From CAZVYJ01 sp964631565 (GTDB taxonomy: Bacteria > Planctomycetota > Phycisphaerae > SM23-33): 23,892 nucleotides of DNA. Shown here piece after piece: positions 13,999 through 22,500 of this stretch (the first letter of the stretch is position 1; each line of letters begins with the position of its first letter). The translations under genes and the position numbers were made by a program. The stretch is from assembly GCA_964631565.1 (NCBI GenBank), contig CAZVYJ010000044.1, positions 1 through 23,892 on the forward strand, read 5' to 3'. The notes below the pieces were generated by a model. It saw only the letters and a program-made list of their open reading frames with translations. It did no database searches and had not been told where the DNA came from.

Positions 13999-15810
13999 TT
14001 ACCAGCGCTCGAACCGCTTGACGGCGTCTTCTTCCATTTCGCCGAAGCTTGGCGCCGCCTCTCTGCCAACGTGCATGTCCTTTGCGAACTTCATCTCGAA
14101 GTCGTACGTCACGTCCACCGCCTTCGCCCCGGCGGCCTTGGCCGGCAGCGTAATGTCCCACCGCAGCAGGCCCTTGTCTTTCTCGTCGCGGACGTAAACC
14201 TCGTCGGTCGAGAGCTTGTGCGAGAGTTTGCCGAGAGTTATCTGTATCTGGTCGGTCTTTGTGGCCGGTATGCGGTCGAGCAGCATGACGCTGACCGGCG
14301 TATCCTTGTAGTTCTCCAGGCGGAGGCGGTAGTTGAACTTCTGGATTCTGCTGCCCCAGGAGATTGCGTCCGACTTGTCCGTCAGCTCCCTGCTGCACCG
14401 CAGTTGCGTGTCGACGCCGAATCCGACGTGCGCCTCTTCGCCGCGCGCGACCAGTCTAAGCTCGCCCTGGCCGACGAATTCGCCGCCGATGTACGAGTTG
14501 TAAGGTCCGGCCAGCAGCGGGACGCTGCTGTCGTTGCTTATCCTGGCCGTGCGATAGACGTAGGGCGTCAGCAGCGGCGTAGCGCTGTGATATACCTTGC
14601 CGGGCATTTCCATGACCGCTATCTGGACGAGCTGCTGGTCGTTCCTGCTGGCCAGGCTCATCGGCCCGGGCAGGTCATACGTGACGGCCAGCACTTCCTG
14701 AACGCCCATGCTGACGGCCTGGCGGAATCTGCTGAACTCCTCGCCCTTTACATTCAACTCCGCGTACTGGTTGTTGGCCGCGTCTCGATTCATAATTATG
14801 TTGCCGCTGCTGGTCAGACTGCTTGTCGCGGCCCAGCCTTTCTTTCCGACTGAGGCTTGATCTGTTTGGCTTACGGGAGGGGCTGCAAAAAAACCGCCAT
14901 CCGTCTGCTTGCCGCCCGCCGCCGCTGTCAGGTCTATCCACATCGGCGAAAGCAGCGGCGTGCGTGCGTTCATCTGAGGCGATGCCGTCGAAAGCGACAG
15001 CTTCACGCCGTTCCAGTCCTCGCCGGTCATCTGGTAGACGCGGGCGAGATATTCGACCGCGACCTTGTCGCCGTCGCCGTTGAGGCGGAAGTTGTACGTC
15101 GGGCTCCACCCGGCTGAGTCTACAAGGTAATTCAAACGTATATCTGCTGCATCCCCGGCCGGTTTTCTTACAAACAGAACAGCTTCGCGAACAGTCTTCG
15201 TCCCGCCCTTGGTAAGCTCGCCCAGCTGTCTCTGGAGCAGGGCGAGTTTTTCGCGAAGGTCATTGCCTTCCTGCGTGAGGGCGATTTTCTCCTTCGTGAG
15301 TTTTTCCCGCATCGCAAAAACCTGGTCAGTTATCTTGGCGAGCGATTCTGCGTTGAGCGCGCCTTTTTCAAGGTCGGCGTGCGACGTGGTCGTCGAGAAG
15401 TTTTCGAGCTTGTCGATGTAGCTGCTCTTGCTCGCCAGCAGATTGAGCATTTCGGAATTGGTGTACAACAGGCTGTTGACGTCCTTTATCTGCGCTTCGA
15501 GTTCCGCGACCTCCTTTTGGGGCGCCTGCTCGACTGCCCGCGTGCGATACCGAACCGAGCGGATCGCCACGCCGTCGCCCGAGCCTGCATGCAGGCTGGC
15601 GCCTATGATGTGCTCCGGCAGGTCCGGCACGATGATCATCAGCTCGCCGGTCTTGTCGCCGAGGGACACGATTCTGCTGACGAGCGCCTGGCCGCGATAA
15701 ACGGTTACGCTTTCGATCCTGCCCGGCGTGGTTATGTCTTCCGCGAAGACGGCCGGACACAGAAAGGCAATCGAGAGCGCAATAATGAGAGAAATGTTTC
15801 TCGAAGTCAT
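13999..15810 (-). CDS. MuiA-family (DUF4140/DUF4139) secreted protein
   Basis: This 603-aa protein has a signal peptide (residues 1-23, ending PAVFA) and an N-terminal beta domain beginning RIESVTVYRGQALVSR, as in DUF4140. A long coiled coil follows (about 103-215, KEVAELEAQIKDVN and EKIALTQEGNDLREKL), then the DUF4139 domain (about 225-600) with LNYLVDSAGWSPTYNFRL and MTGEDWNGVKLSLSTASP, the family's best-known motifs. The domain order and length match 'mucoidy inhibitor MuiA' proteins, whose biochemical role is not established; it should be periplasmic or at the outer surface. ATG 15810 is chosen for its signal peptide and AAAGGG about 9 nt upstream; the frame remains open to 15933. It is followed by a clear terminator and preceded at 151 bp by the oxidoreductase gene. 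Confidence 0.85.
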   Translation of the reverse strand: MTSRNISLIIALSIAFLCPAVFAEDITTPGRIESVTVYRGQALVSRIVSLGDKTGELMIIVPDLPEHIIGASLHAGSGDGVAIRSVRYRTRAVEQAPQKEVAELEAQIKDVNSLLYTNSEMLNLLASKSSYIDKLENFSTTTSHADLEKGALNAESLAKITDQVFAMREKLTKEKIALTQEGNDLREKLALLQRQLGELTKGGTKTVREAVLFVRKPAGDAADIRLNYLVDSAGWSPTYNFRLNGDGDKVAVEYLARVYQMTGEDWNGVKLSLSTASPQMNARTPLLSPMWIDLTAAAGGKQTDGGFFAAPPVSQTDQASVGKKGWAATSSLTSSGNIIMNRDAANNQYAELNVKGEEFSRFRQAVSMGVQEVLAVTYDLPGPMSLASRNDQQLVQIAVMEMPGKVYHSATPLLTPYVYRTARISNDSSVPLLAGPYNSYIGGEFVGQGELRLVARGEEAHVGFGVDTQLRCSRELTDKSDAISWGSRIQKFNYRLRLENYKDTPVSVMLLDRIPATKTDQIQITLGKLSHKLSTDEVYVRDEKDKGLLRWDITLPAKAAGAKAVDVTYDFEMKFAKDMHVGREAAPSFGEMEEDAVKRFERW

Positions 15811-15961
15811 ATTGCTGCCCTTTCCAGAAAAGTGAAGAGTCAAAGGGAGCCGCCACAAGCTTCCCGTTATTTGAGACGCCAAAGATGCACAAATGTTCAG
15901 CAGCATGGGGCGAATAATTGCCCGCTGCCGCAAGTCGGTGGCATAGACGGCTTTGTGTCGG

Positions 15962-17158
15962 CTATTTTACTTGTGAAAGTTTTACCGGCCGCTTTTCGGC
16001 GGCGGAAATCAGCACTGCCTCCAGTACGCGCTGCGTCTGGTAGGCGTCGGCGAAGTCAGGCATGGGCACGACGGGCTTTTTGCCGGCCAGCATGTTGAGT
16101 ATGTCATAGGCCATGTTGGTGAAGCCGTGCTCGTAGCCGATTACGTGCGCGTCCGGCCACCACGCCTCGGCGTACGGGTGCGAGCCGGCGTGCGTGCACA
16201 TTATGGTCGTCCAGCCCTGGACGGCCCGCGGCGCGGTGGCGTCGTAATATTCAAGCTCGTTCATCCGCTCGAAGTTGAATTTCAGCGCGCCCTTCGTGCC
16301 GTTGATCTCGAAGCCGTTGCGGTTCTGGTTGCCGGTGGCCTGCCGGGCCGACTCGAAGCTAGCGACCGCTCCGCCGCCGAACCGGGCGAGGAACAGCGCG
16401 CAGTCATCGACGGTCACCTTGCCCTTTGCAGCCGATTTCTTCAGGCCCGAAGCTATTCCGCCGGCGGCCGAGCCGGACATTATGCTGCGATGCTTCACGA
16501 ACGTTTCGGTTATCGCGCCGGCGACCTCGACTATCTCGTCGCCGGTGACGAACCGCGTCATGTCGATAATGTGCGCGTTCAGATCGCCCAGCGAGCCTGA
16601 GCCGGCCAGCTTCCTGTCGAACCGCCACGCAAGCGGGACCGACTCGTCCGCCCAGTCCTGCAGATAAACCGCGCGGACGTGGCGGATTTCGCCGATGCGG
16701 CCTTCCTTCACCAGCATGTGAGCCAGCGCGACGGCGGGGCAGCGGCGATAGTTGTACCAGACGAACGTCTTGACCTTCGGCCCGGCCTTCTTGGCGGCCA
16801 GGTGCATCTCGCGGGCATCAGAGAGCGTGCCGGCCAGCGGCTTCTCGCACGCGACGTGCTTGCCGGCTGCCAGGGCGGCCTTCGCCATCGGAAGGTGCAT
16901 GTTATTCGGCGCGCCGATGTCCACCAGGTCGATTTCCGGCGAGGCGATGAGCTTTTTCCAGTCAGTCTCGGCGTTTTTCCAGCCCCACGTTTCGGCGAAT
17001 TTTTTAAGCGTGGCCTTGTTGCGCGCGCAGATGGTGTGCAGAACCGGCTGAAGCGGCGGCGAGAAGAATTTTTTAACCTGCGACCATGCGTTTGAGTGCG
17101 CCCGCCCCATGAACGCCTGACCGATTAACGCCACGTTGATGTTTTTGCCGGATGACAT
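15962..17158 (-). CDS. Gfo/Idh/MocA-family NAD(P)-dependent oxidoreductase
   Basis: This 398-aa protein has an N-terminal Rossmann domain with IGQAFMGRAH (12-21), a slightly altered glycine motif, and the family motif CEKPLAGT (104-111) with the catalytic/substrate-site Lys106. A C-terminal beta-sheet domain carries GSLGDLNAHIIDMTRF (188-203); Asp192 and His196 fit the GDxxxHxxD substrate/cofactor motif. Members oxidise or epimerise sugars and inositols. WYNYRRCPAVALAHMLV and WRFDRKLAGSGSLGD resemble the planctomycete-rich group of sugar-linked dehydrogenases, but the substrate cannot be read from sequence. The SD AAGGAG lies 7-8 nt before the ATG, and a good promoter lies just upstream. It may be co-transcribed with the MuiA-like gene 151 bp downstream. 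Confidence 0.92.
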   Translation of the reverse strand: MSSGKNINVALIGQAFMGRAHSNAWSQVKKFFSPPLQPVLHTICARNKATLKKFAETWGWKNAETDWKKLIASPEIDLVDIGAPNNMHLPMAKAALAAGKHVACEKPLAGTLSDAREMHLAAKKAGPKVKTFVWYNYRRCPAVALAHMLVKEGRIGEIRHVRAVYLQDWADESVPLAWRFDRKLAGSGSLGDLNAHIIDMTRFVTGDEIVEVAGAITETFVKHRSIMSGSAAGGIASGLKKSAAKGKVTVDDCALFLARFGGGAVASFESARQATGNQNRNGFEINGTKGALKFNFERMNELEYYDATAPRAVQGWTTIMCTHAGSHPYAEAWWPDAHVIGYEHGFTNMAYDILNMLAGKKPVVPMPDFADAYQTQRVLEAVLISAAEKRPVKLSQVK

Positions 17159-17196
17159 GGTGTTGCTCCTTTTTGTGCGTGCCTTACGCGGCCGCC

Positions 17197-17225
17197 AAAC
17201 TAGACCGCCCGGCCGCGATTGTCAA
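17197..17225 (-). promoter_or_regulatory. Sigma70-type promoter of the oxidoreductase gene
   Basis: On the minus strand a perfect TTGACA (17225-17220) is followed after exactly 17 bp by TAGTTT (17202-17197). The initiation site would be near 17190, giving a leader of about 30 nt that contains AAGGAG. Confidence 0.6.
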
Positions 17226-17298
17226 CGGGCAAACATTTCGTGTATCGGAACGCGTATGCTGGAACCTGTATATCGGAATCCAGAACTTGTATTTCGGG

Positions 17299-17342
17299 GG
17301 GTGCCGTGGTTTGCGAATCGCAGCGCAGCAACCACGGCACCC
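17299..17342. repeat. 13-bp perfect hairpin GGGTGCCGTGGTT/AACCACGGCACCC
   Basis: 17299-17311 pairs exactly with 17330-17342 around an 18-nt loop. Its GCCGTGG/CCACGGC core also occurs in the hairpin at 13980-13996, again next to a CCATACGGG element, so the two motifs may form one composite repeat. Confidence 0.6.
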
Positions 17343-17367
17343 GGCGGAACGCGTATTCCGGCCATAA

Positions 17368-17403
17368 CCATACGGGGGCTGACGCTCCGGCCCCGTATGG
17401 GCG
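17368..17403. repeat. CCATACGGGG hairpin element, copy 2
   Basis: CCATACGGGG (17368-17377) pairs perfectly with CCCCGTATGG (17391-17400). The loop includes GGGGCTGACGCTCCGG; the complement of 19520-19554 carries the same CCATACGGGGGCTGACGCTCCGG, so the two loci are inverted copies of one element. Confidence 0.65.
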
Positions 17404-17464
17404 AAACCCGGAACCAGTATTTCGGAATTCGGATTTTGGATTTCGGATTTTTCCCCGGCGGGAC

Positions 17465-17493
17465 GTGCAATCGGCTGCGATGCGGAGTATAAG
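17465..17493 (+). promoter_or_regulatory. Weak candidate promoter for the 17544 gene
   Basis: TATAAG at 17488-17493 lies about 50 bp before ATG 17544; the hexamer 17 bp upstream (GTGCAA) is a poor -35. The call rests on the -10 and on the absence of any other upstream plus-strand gene. Confidence 0.22.
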
Positions 17494-17543
17494 ATGGATG
17501 CCGAATTGCCCGATAGGTGAAAACAGAAACAGGGGAGATGACT

Positions 17544-18203
17544 ATGTGCAAATCTCGAATTGTCATGCCATTTTTATGCGTCGTCTTTCTCGCAGCCGCC
17601 ATTACCTTTTTCATTTTGTGGAGATCGTCCGCTGCGAAGGTGGCGGATTTCGACCAGGCCCAGAAAAGGGGGATAGAAGGAGTCCGCAGGATAATCGATT
17701 CCAAGCCGATGACGTTGCGAACTTTTCCGGGAGTCAGTCACTACAGCGGTTACAGAAGTGAACCAAACGGACTGTCCATGGGTTTCCCGGATAGTTTGAG
17801 TGAAAGAGTAAGACGTGATTACACGTCGTCATTGTCCGCATCAGGTGTTGACTATATAGGAGTCATTCACATTAATCGCGATGAACTGCCGGAAGAATCC
17901 GCCAAAACATTAAAAGATATTGCTGAATATGTTCTGGTTAACCTTGCAAAACAGGTTCTTAAGACCGATCCCATGTGGAGTGTAAGGCACCCTTGGCCAT
18001 TGGAAACCGGCGGCGGGAATGTGCACTTTGTATGCAGTACAGGGGCCATGACGCTTACCATTCTTCCGGTCGAGGGCAAGCCGGACCAGTTTGTGTTGAT
18101 GGAATCCTACGGCATCTTCTCTCGCCCGTTATGGGATGATTGCGAACGTAGTCCGTTTTGTTACACGGATTTCAATTTGAAATTGCATGAAGACATAAAA
18201 TGA
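17544..18203 (+). CDS. Hypothetical membrane-anchored protein
   Basis: This 219-aa protein has one N-terminal hydrophobic segment (VMPFLCVVFLAAAITFFILW, about 7-27), then an extracytoplasmic or cytoplasmic soluble domain with SHYSGYRSEPNGLSMGFP and GVDYIGVIHINRDELPEE. I recognise no family. ATG 17544 has AGGGGAG 6 nt upstream; in-frame ATG 17538 directly follows the SD, and GTG 17517 has little support. Codons are visibly more A/T-rich than those of the flanking operons. It is bordered by repeat DNA and followed after 37 bp by another A/T-richer gene, which together suggest a small acquired island. Confidence 0.6.
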   Translation: MCKSRIVMPFLCVVFLAAAITFFILWRSSAAKVADFDQAQKRGIEGVRRIIDSKPMTLRTFPGVSHYSGYRSEPNGLSMGFPDSLSERVRRDYTSSLSASGVDYIGVIHINRDELPEESAKTLKDIAEYVLVNLAKQVLKTDPMWSVRHPWPLETGGGNVHFVCSTGAMTLTILPVEGKPDQFVLMESYGIFSRPLWDDCERSPFCYTDFNLKLHEDIK

Positions 18204-18240
18204 ATACAGATAGCTGTTCCTGATAATTGGATGCAGAAAT

Positions 18241-18765
18241 ATGAATATACTCCTTTTGAGAAAGATAGTTAAAAACAAGAGCGGCGAGGAGCCGTTGAAT
18301 CTGCGAGAGACGGATTTCTGTGAAATCATGCCGGAAGAGCCGGACCCAACCGTACGGGCTTATCTGACCAGCCTTCTCGTGGCGTCTACGTATGACGCTT
18401 CCGGCATCGCCATAAGCGGCTTCAAGGATCTTGTGGAAAATGCGCGATATTCGCCGGGCTCCGTCATAACCCCCTTCGGATTTATTGTTATCGGAACTTC
18501 CAATATCGGAGGGAACAGCGTTGTTTTAGACGGGAAGACTGGCGAAGTTTTTTGGTGTGACCACGAAAGTTTTTCTGAGGTGACAGATGAGATTTCATGC
18601 CCTCCGCCTCTGGAAACGTACAAGACCGGGCATTGGACTTCTGTTTTTGGATATTCGCGCGAAAATATCCGAAAAGCGCTTAGGCTCCTGGAACCCGGCA
18701 TCGAAGCATTTCTGATCAAATGCCTGAGCGAGGAAATGCGGGACAGAATCGATGCGATCGATTGA
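18241..18765 (+). CDS. Possible SMI1/KNR4-like (SUKH) immunity-type protein
   Basis: This 174-aa soluble protein has a central VITPFGFIVIGTSNIGG followed by SVVLDGKTGEVFWCDHESF (about 73-111). That resembles the SUKH pattern: a strand ending in a small-residue turn, then 'hxxDxxxGxVxxhDHE'. SUKH proteins commonly neutralise secreted toxins in contact-dependent or polymorphic toxin systems. No toxin is visible nearby, so if the family call is right it is an orphan or a remnant. No strong SD precedes ATG 18241. It shares the A/T-richer base use of the gene before it. The family call is by eye and tentative. Confidence 0.55.
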   Translation: MNILLLRKIVKNKSGEEPLNLRETDFCEIMPEEPDPTVRAYLTSLLVASTYDASGIAISGFKDLVENARYSPGSVITPFGFIVIGTSNIGGNSVVLDGKTGEVFWCDHESFSEVTDEISCPPPLETYKTGHWTSVFGYSRENIRKALRLLEPGIEAFLIKCLSEEMRDRIDAID

Positions 18766-18786
18766 CGAGCGGCGCCGTGCCACGTT

Positions 18787-18955
18787 TATCGGAAGCATCT
18801 ACGCGCAAAACATCATCCCTGTTTCTGAACCTGTCCGCAAAATTCAAAAAAATTTAGCAGGGATACAGGGGATACACACAGATAAGAGAATTCAAAGCAG
18901 TTAGAAAAAGAAAATCCCTTGTATCCCGTGAATCCCTGCTATCTATCGGAAGCAT
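18787..18955. repeat. Inverted-repeat unit flanked by short direct repeats
   Basis: TATCGGAAGCAT occurs at 18787-18798 and again at 18944-18955. Between them a 22-nt arm (18855-18876, starting TAGCAGGGAT) matches the reverse complement of 18920-18941 at 20 of 22 positions, with a 43-nt centre. No ORF lies inside. It resembles a tiny non-autonomous element or a decayed repeat cassette. Confidence 0.5.
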
Positions 18956-19479
18956 TTGCGTAAGAAATCCGCGTCGGGGCCTGTATATATGGAGGGCGAC
19001 ATGTGCGCCCTGACGCTTTTTGACAAGTGAAGATCATTTCGGAATTCGGATTTCAGATTGTGCTCTGCAGCGCCTTCGGCGTCGGATTTTCAAATTCGCG
19101 ACTCGCGATTCGCAATTCCTAGTGCCCGCTGCCTGTTGCCTAGTCCCTTCTTCCCGGAAATGCGTTACAACATGCCGCCGAAAGACGTAACTTCTTGAGC
19201 GGCATATATTTAAGTCCCGAAGAATCGGGCACAATCGGGCAGGGGAGGTAACAGCAGGCAATCAAGGGCAACAGGCAGCAGGCAACAGGTCCCAGTTGGT
19301 ATGGCTTGGCGGCAGGTGCAACAGGCGGATAGAAATTTCGGATTTCAGATTTCGGAATTCGGATTTTCAATTCGCGATTCGCGATTTGCAGTTCGCGATT
19401 TTCCGCCGCAGGCGGGCAAACTCTGAACTCAGACCTCGGAACTCTGAACTTGTTTTTTATAATTCGCGACTCCCGGACG

Positions 19480-19493
19480 GGCCCGTATGGGCG
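19480..19493. repeat. GGCCCGTATGGGCG element, copy 3
   Basis: This is the exact reverse complement of 13970-13983 and shares CCCGTATGGGCG with 17392-17403. Confidence 0.55.
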
Positions 19494-19517
19494 CAGTTCG
19501 CGATTCCATGGTATCCC

Positions 19518-19557
19518 GACCATACGGTCGCCCGGAGCGTCAGCCCCCGTATGGGTC
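19518..19557. repeat. CCATACGG hairpin element, copy 4
   Basis: CCATACGG (19520-19527) pairs with CCGTATGG (19547-19554). Its complement carries the same CCATACGGGGGCTGACGCTCCGG as 17368-17390. It lies about 45 nt beyond the stop of the activase gene and could serve as its mRNA 3' end, though no T-run follows. Confidence 0.55.
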
Positions 19558-19599
19558 TGGGCGGTTCTCGGATGAAGGATCAAGGATGTCGGTTCGCCG

Positions 19600-22500
19600 T
19601 TATACCGATGCCGCGCGGACTTCCTCGTGCCGCCACGGGCGGAGGATGCCCTTGGAGTCGAGATAGGCCTCGCACCGCGTCATCATGCCGGCGTCGTTGC
19701 TGTGTCCGTCGAACTGCAGCGTGAGGAACGGCTTGCCGCTGGCCTTCCGGATGAAGTGCTTCACGAACGAGTCCGGCCCGCACTTGAAGTTGGTAATGTA
19801 GATTATGTGCAGGTTGTCGTAGAGGCCGGCCACCTTCGCCGCGGCGATGCACCGCCGGCCGAGGTTCCAGTACATGTTCTCGTTTATGTCGCGCGTGTCG
19901 ATATCTTCCAGTTCGAGGAAGTCGATGGGGATGCAGTTGACGCCGTAGTTGTCGCGGAGCTTGCGGCCGACCGAGAGGTTCATTCCCGCGTCGTGCGTGT
20001 TGTATGGCCTGCCCATCAGCAGAATGCCCGGCTCGCCGGTTTTGGCGAGTTTGCTCAGCGCTCGCCTGCCTGCACTGAAGACGAGCGACTTGAAGTTGTC
20101 CTGGGCCTCGAAGGCGGCGGCTGTCGCCCGCGCGACGGTGCGGCGGGATATGCCCATTCCGTCGAAGAATTCCACAAGCTCGCGTGTGGCCCGCTGTCGG
20201 CCTTCGCGGAAGTGCACTATGGGCATGAGGAATTTCGCCCTGTGCTCTCGAAGGGCCGGCGCCTGGCAGGCGACAAGCGGCAGCGTCTGGTGCCACGGGC
20301 AGAGGTGCGATTCGTTGTCCAGCCAGCGCGTCTCAAGCGAGATGATTTTCGGCAGCCAGACGTAGTCGACGTTCTTCTCGATGAGGTTGGCCACGTGTCC
20401 GTGGGCGACGATTATCGGGAAGCACGGCTCGGCGACGACGGCGTCGAGGCCGGCCTGGATGATTTTCTTGTTGGTCTGGTCCGACAGAACGGTCCTGAAT
20501 CCGCACCCGGCCAGCAGCGTCCGCCAGAAGGGCAGCGATTCCCACGCGAACATCGTCAGCGGGATGCCGACTGTCGGCGCGCCATCCGGGACGGGCGGCA
20601 GGTGCGATTCGTCGAGCATCAGCTTCAGGCGGTAGTCGAACAGGTCGTCGATGACGGGCTTGCGTGCGGCCTTGACGCGCTTGCGGAAGCGGTCGGAGCA
20701 CTTGTCGCCCCAGTATGTCTTTTCGCCCTCGACGTCGAATTCCTGCACCTGGCAGGCGTTGGAGCAGCCCTTGCAGGTGAACTCGCGCAGCTTGTAGTGC
20801 ACCTTGCCGAGATCGTAGCCGCGGAATTTCGACTTGCGGATTTTTTTCGCGGTGTCAGAGACGTACACGCCGGTCTGGTGGTTGTCGGCCTGCGGCTCGT
20901 CCGGCTCGGAGGTCATCTTGTCGCGGGCCAGCAGGGCGGCGCCTATCGCGCCGATGACGCCGTTGTGCGGCGGGACGATGATTTCCTTGTTGCAGACCGC
21001 GGCGAAGGCGGCCGCCACCGCGTCGTTATAGGCCGTGCCGCCCTGGAAGAATATGCAGTCGCCTATCTTCCGCCCGCGGACGACGCGGTTGATGTAGTTG
21101 TGCACCACGGAATAGGCCAGCCCGGCTACCAGGTCGCGTTTCTCGGCGCCGCGCTGCATGTAGCTGTTGACGTCGCGCTCCATGAACACGGTGCACCGCT
21201 CGCCGAGCCGGATCGGCGCCTTGCTGGAAAGCGCGAGTTCCGCGAATTCGTCCTTGATGGCGATGTCGAGTTCCTCGGCGCGTTCTTCGAGGAAGCTGCC
21301 GGTTCCGGCGGCGCAGGCTTCGTTCATGGTGAAGTCGACCACCACGCCGTGGTCAAGAGAGATGAACTTGGAGTCCTGCCCGCCGATTTCGAATATGGTG
21401 TCCGGCAGGCGCCCGCCGAGCATCGTCTGTCCGACGTAAGTTGCGCCGGTTTTGTGGGCGGTGATTTCGTCGTTTATCGTGTCAGCGCCGACGAGTTCAC
21501 CGATGAGCTCGCGGCCCGACCCGGTTGTGCCTACGCCGCGTATGTTCAGCCGGTCGCCCCATTGTTTTTCGATATCGGCCAGGCCGGCGGTAACGACTTC
21601 GATGGGCCGGCCCTGTGTGCGGACGTATATTTCCGTGACGAGCTGGCCGGTTTCGTCGATCAGCACGAGGTTCGTCGAGACGCTGCCGATATCGATGCCG
21701 AGGTACGCGTCGATTTTCTCATCGCCGAACGGCGGCTGGTATGGAATCACCCGGTTGCGCAGCAGGTTTACGCGATCCATGCTCAGCGGGGCGGTCGTCG
21801 GGAACGTCCCGTGCGTCGTGTCGCTTGCGGCCCGCAGGTCGCCCAGGTGCGACAGGTCGGCCGAGCCGGACGTGTGCGCCGCAACGGCGGCTGCCCCGAT
21901 TGCCGGGATGTGCGCGAACGCCTCGTGGATGACAAGCTGCGAGTCGTCCAGGTCGAACGCTTCTTTCATTGCTCGGACGATGGCCGCGTTTGCGACCACT
22001 CCGCCGATGAAGGCCACCGGCGTTTCTACCGGGTGCGAGCGGACGACGGCTGTCCGGAAATTTCGGGCGACGGCGTTGCACAGGCCGCGAAGCACTTCGG
22101 CCGGCGCGTAGCCTTTCTGCTGGGCGTGTATCATGTCGCTCTTGGCGAACACGCTGCATCGGCCGGCCACTTGGGCGGCCCGGTCGGCGGAGAGTACGAT
22201 TTCGCCGACGTCCTCGACGGCGTATTTCAGCCTGCCTGCCTGCTGGTCTATGAAACTGCCTGTGCCGGCGGCGCAGTCGCCGTTGGTGGCGTAGTCGATG
22301 ATGCTGTAGGTGTTGTTGTCGTTGCGGCTGAGGCGAAGATACTTCGACGTTTCGCCGCCCATCTCGAAAACCGTCCTGACATTGATGTCCAGCGTCGTCA
22401 GGCCGGCTGCGATTGCCTTGAACTCGTTGACCACCTGTGCGCCAAGTTTGCGTGCGGCGAGCTTGCTGCCGCTGCCGGTCAGGCATATGCCCCTGACGTT

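Larger units (their letters stand above)
17226..17460. repeat. Degenerate GTATnTCGGAAnC intergenic repeat tract
   Basis: Units such as GTATCGGAACGC, GTATGCTGGAACCT, GTATATCGGAATCC and GTATTTCGGAATTC recur at about 15-20 nt spacing, interrupted by two strong hairpins (17299-17342 and 17368-17400) and ending in ATTCGGATTTTGGATTTCGG. There is no coding potential: the open frames across it are built from repeat words. The remainder to 17543 holds only a weak promoter-like site. Confidence 0.6.
19030..19560. repeat. Degenerate intergenic repeat field (ATTCGGATTT, ATTCGCGA, CAGGCAACAGG words)
   Basis: Two tracts (about 19037-19120 and 19334-19410) share ATTTCGGAATTCGGATTT and ATTCGCGATTCGC words. 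CAGGCAACAGG words at about 19252-19290 face complementary TGCCTGTTGCCT at about 19130-19141. A CCCGA/TCGGG hairpin lies at 19216-19229, and a GAACTCTGAACT pair lies near 19430-19450. Frames across this DNA are low-complexity artefacts; I see no gene between 18766 and 19599. Confidence 0.6.

Noticed and set aside
17222..17704. 160-aa minus-strand ORF over the intergenic repeats
   Set aside because: Built from repeat words and hairpins (RIPKYWFRVSPIRG-like low-information strings), with no SD or family resemblance.
19030..19560. CRISPR array
   Set aside because: Repeats are degenerate, vary in length, change orientation and have no constant spacers; no cas genes nearby.
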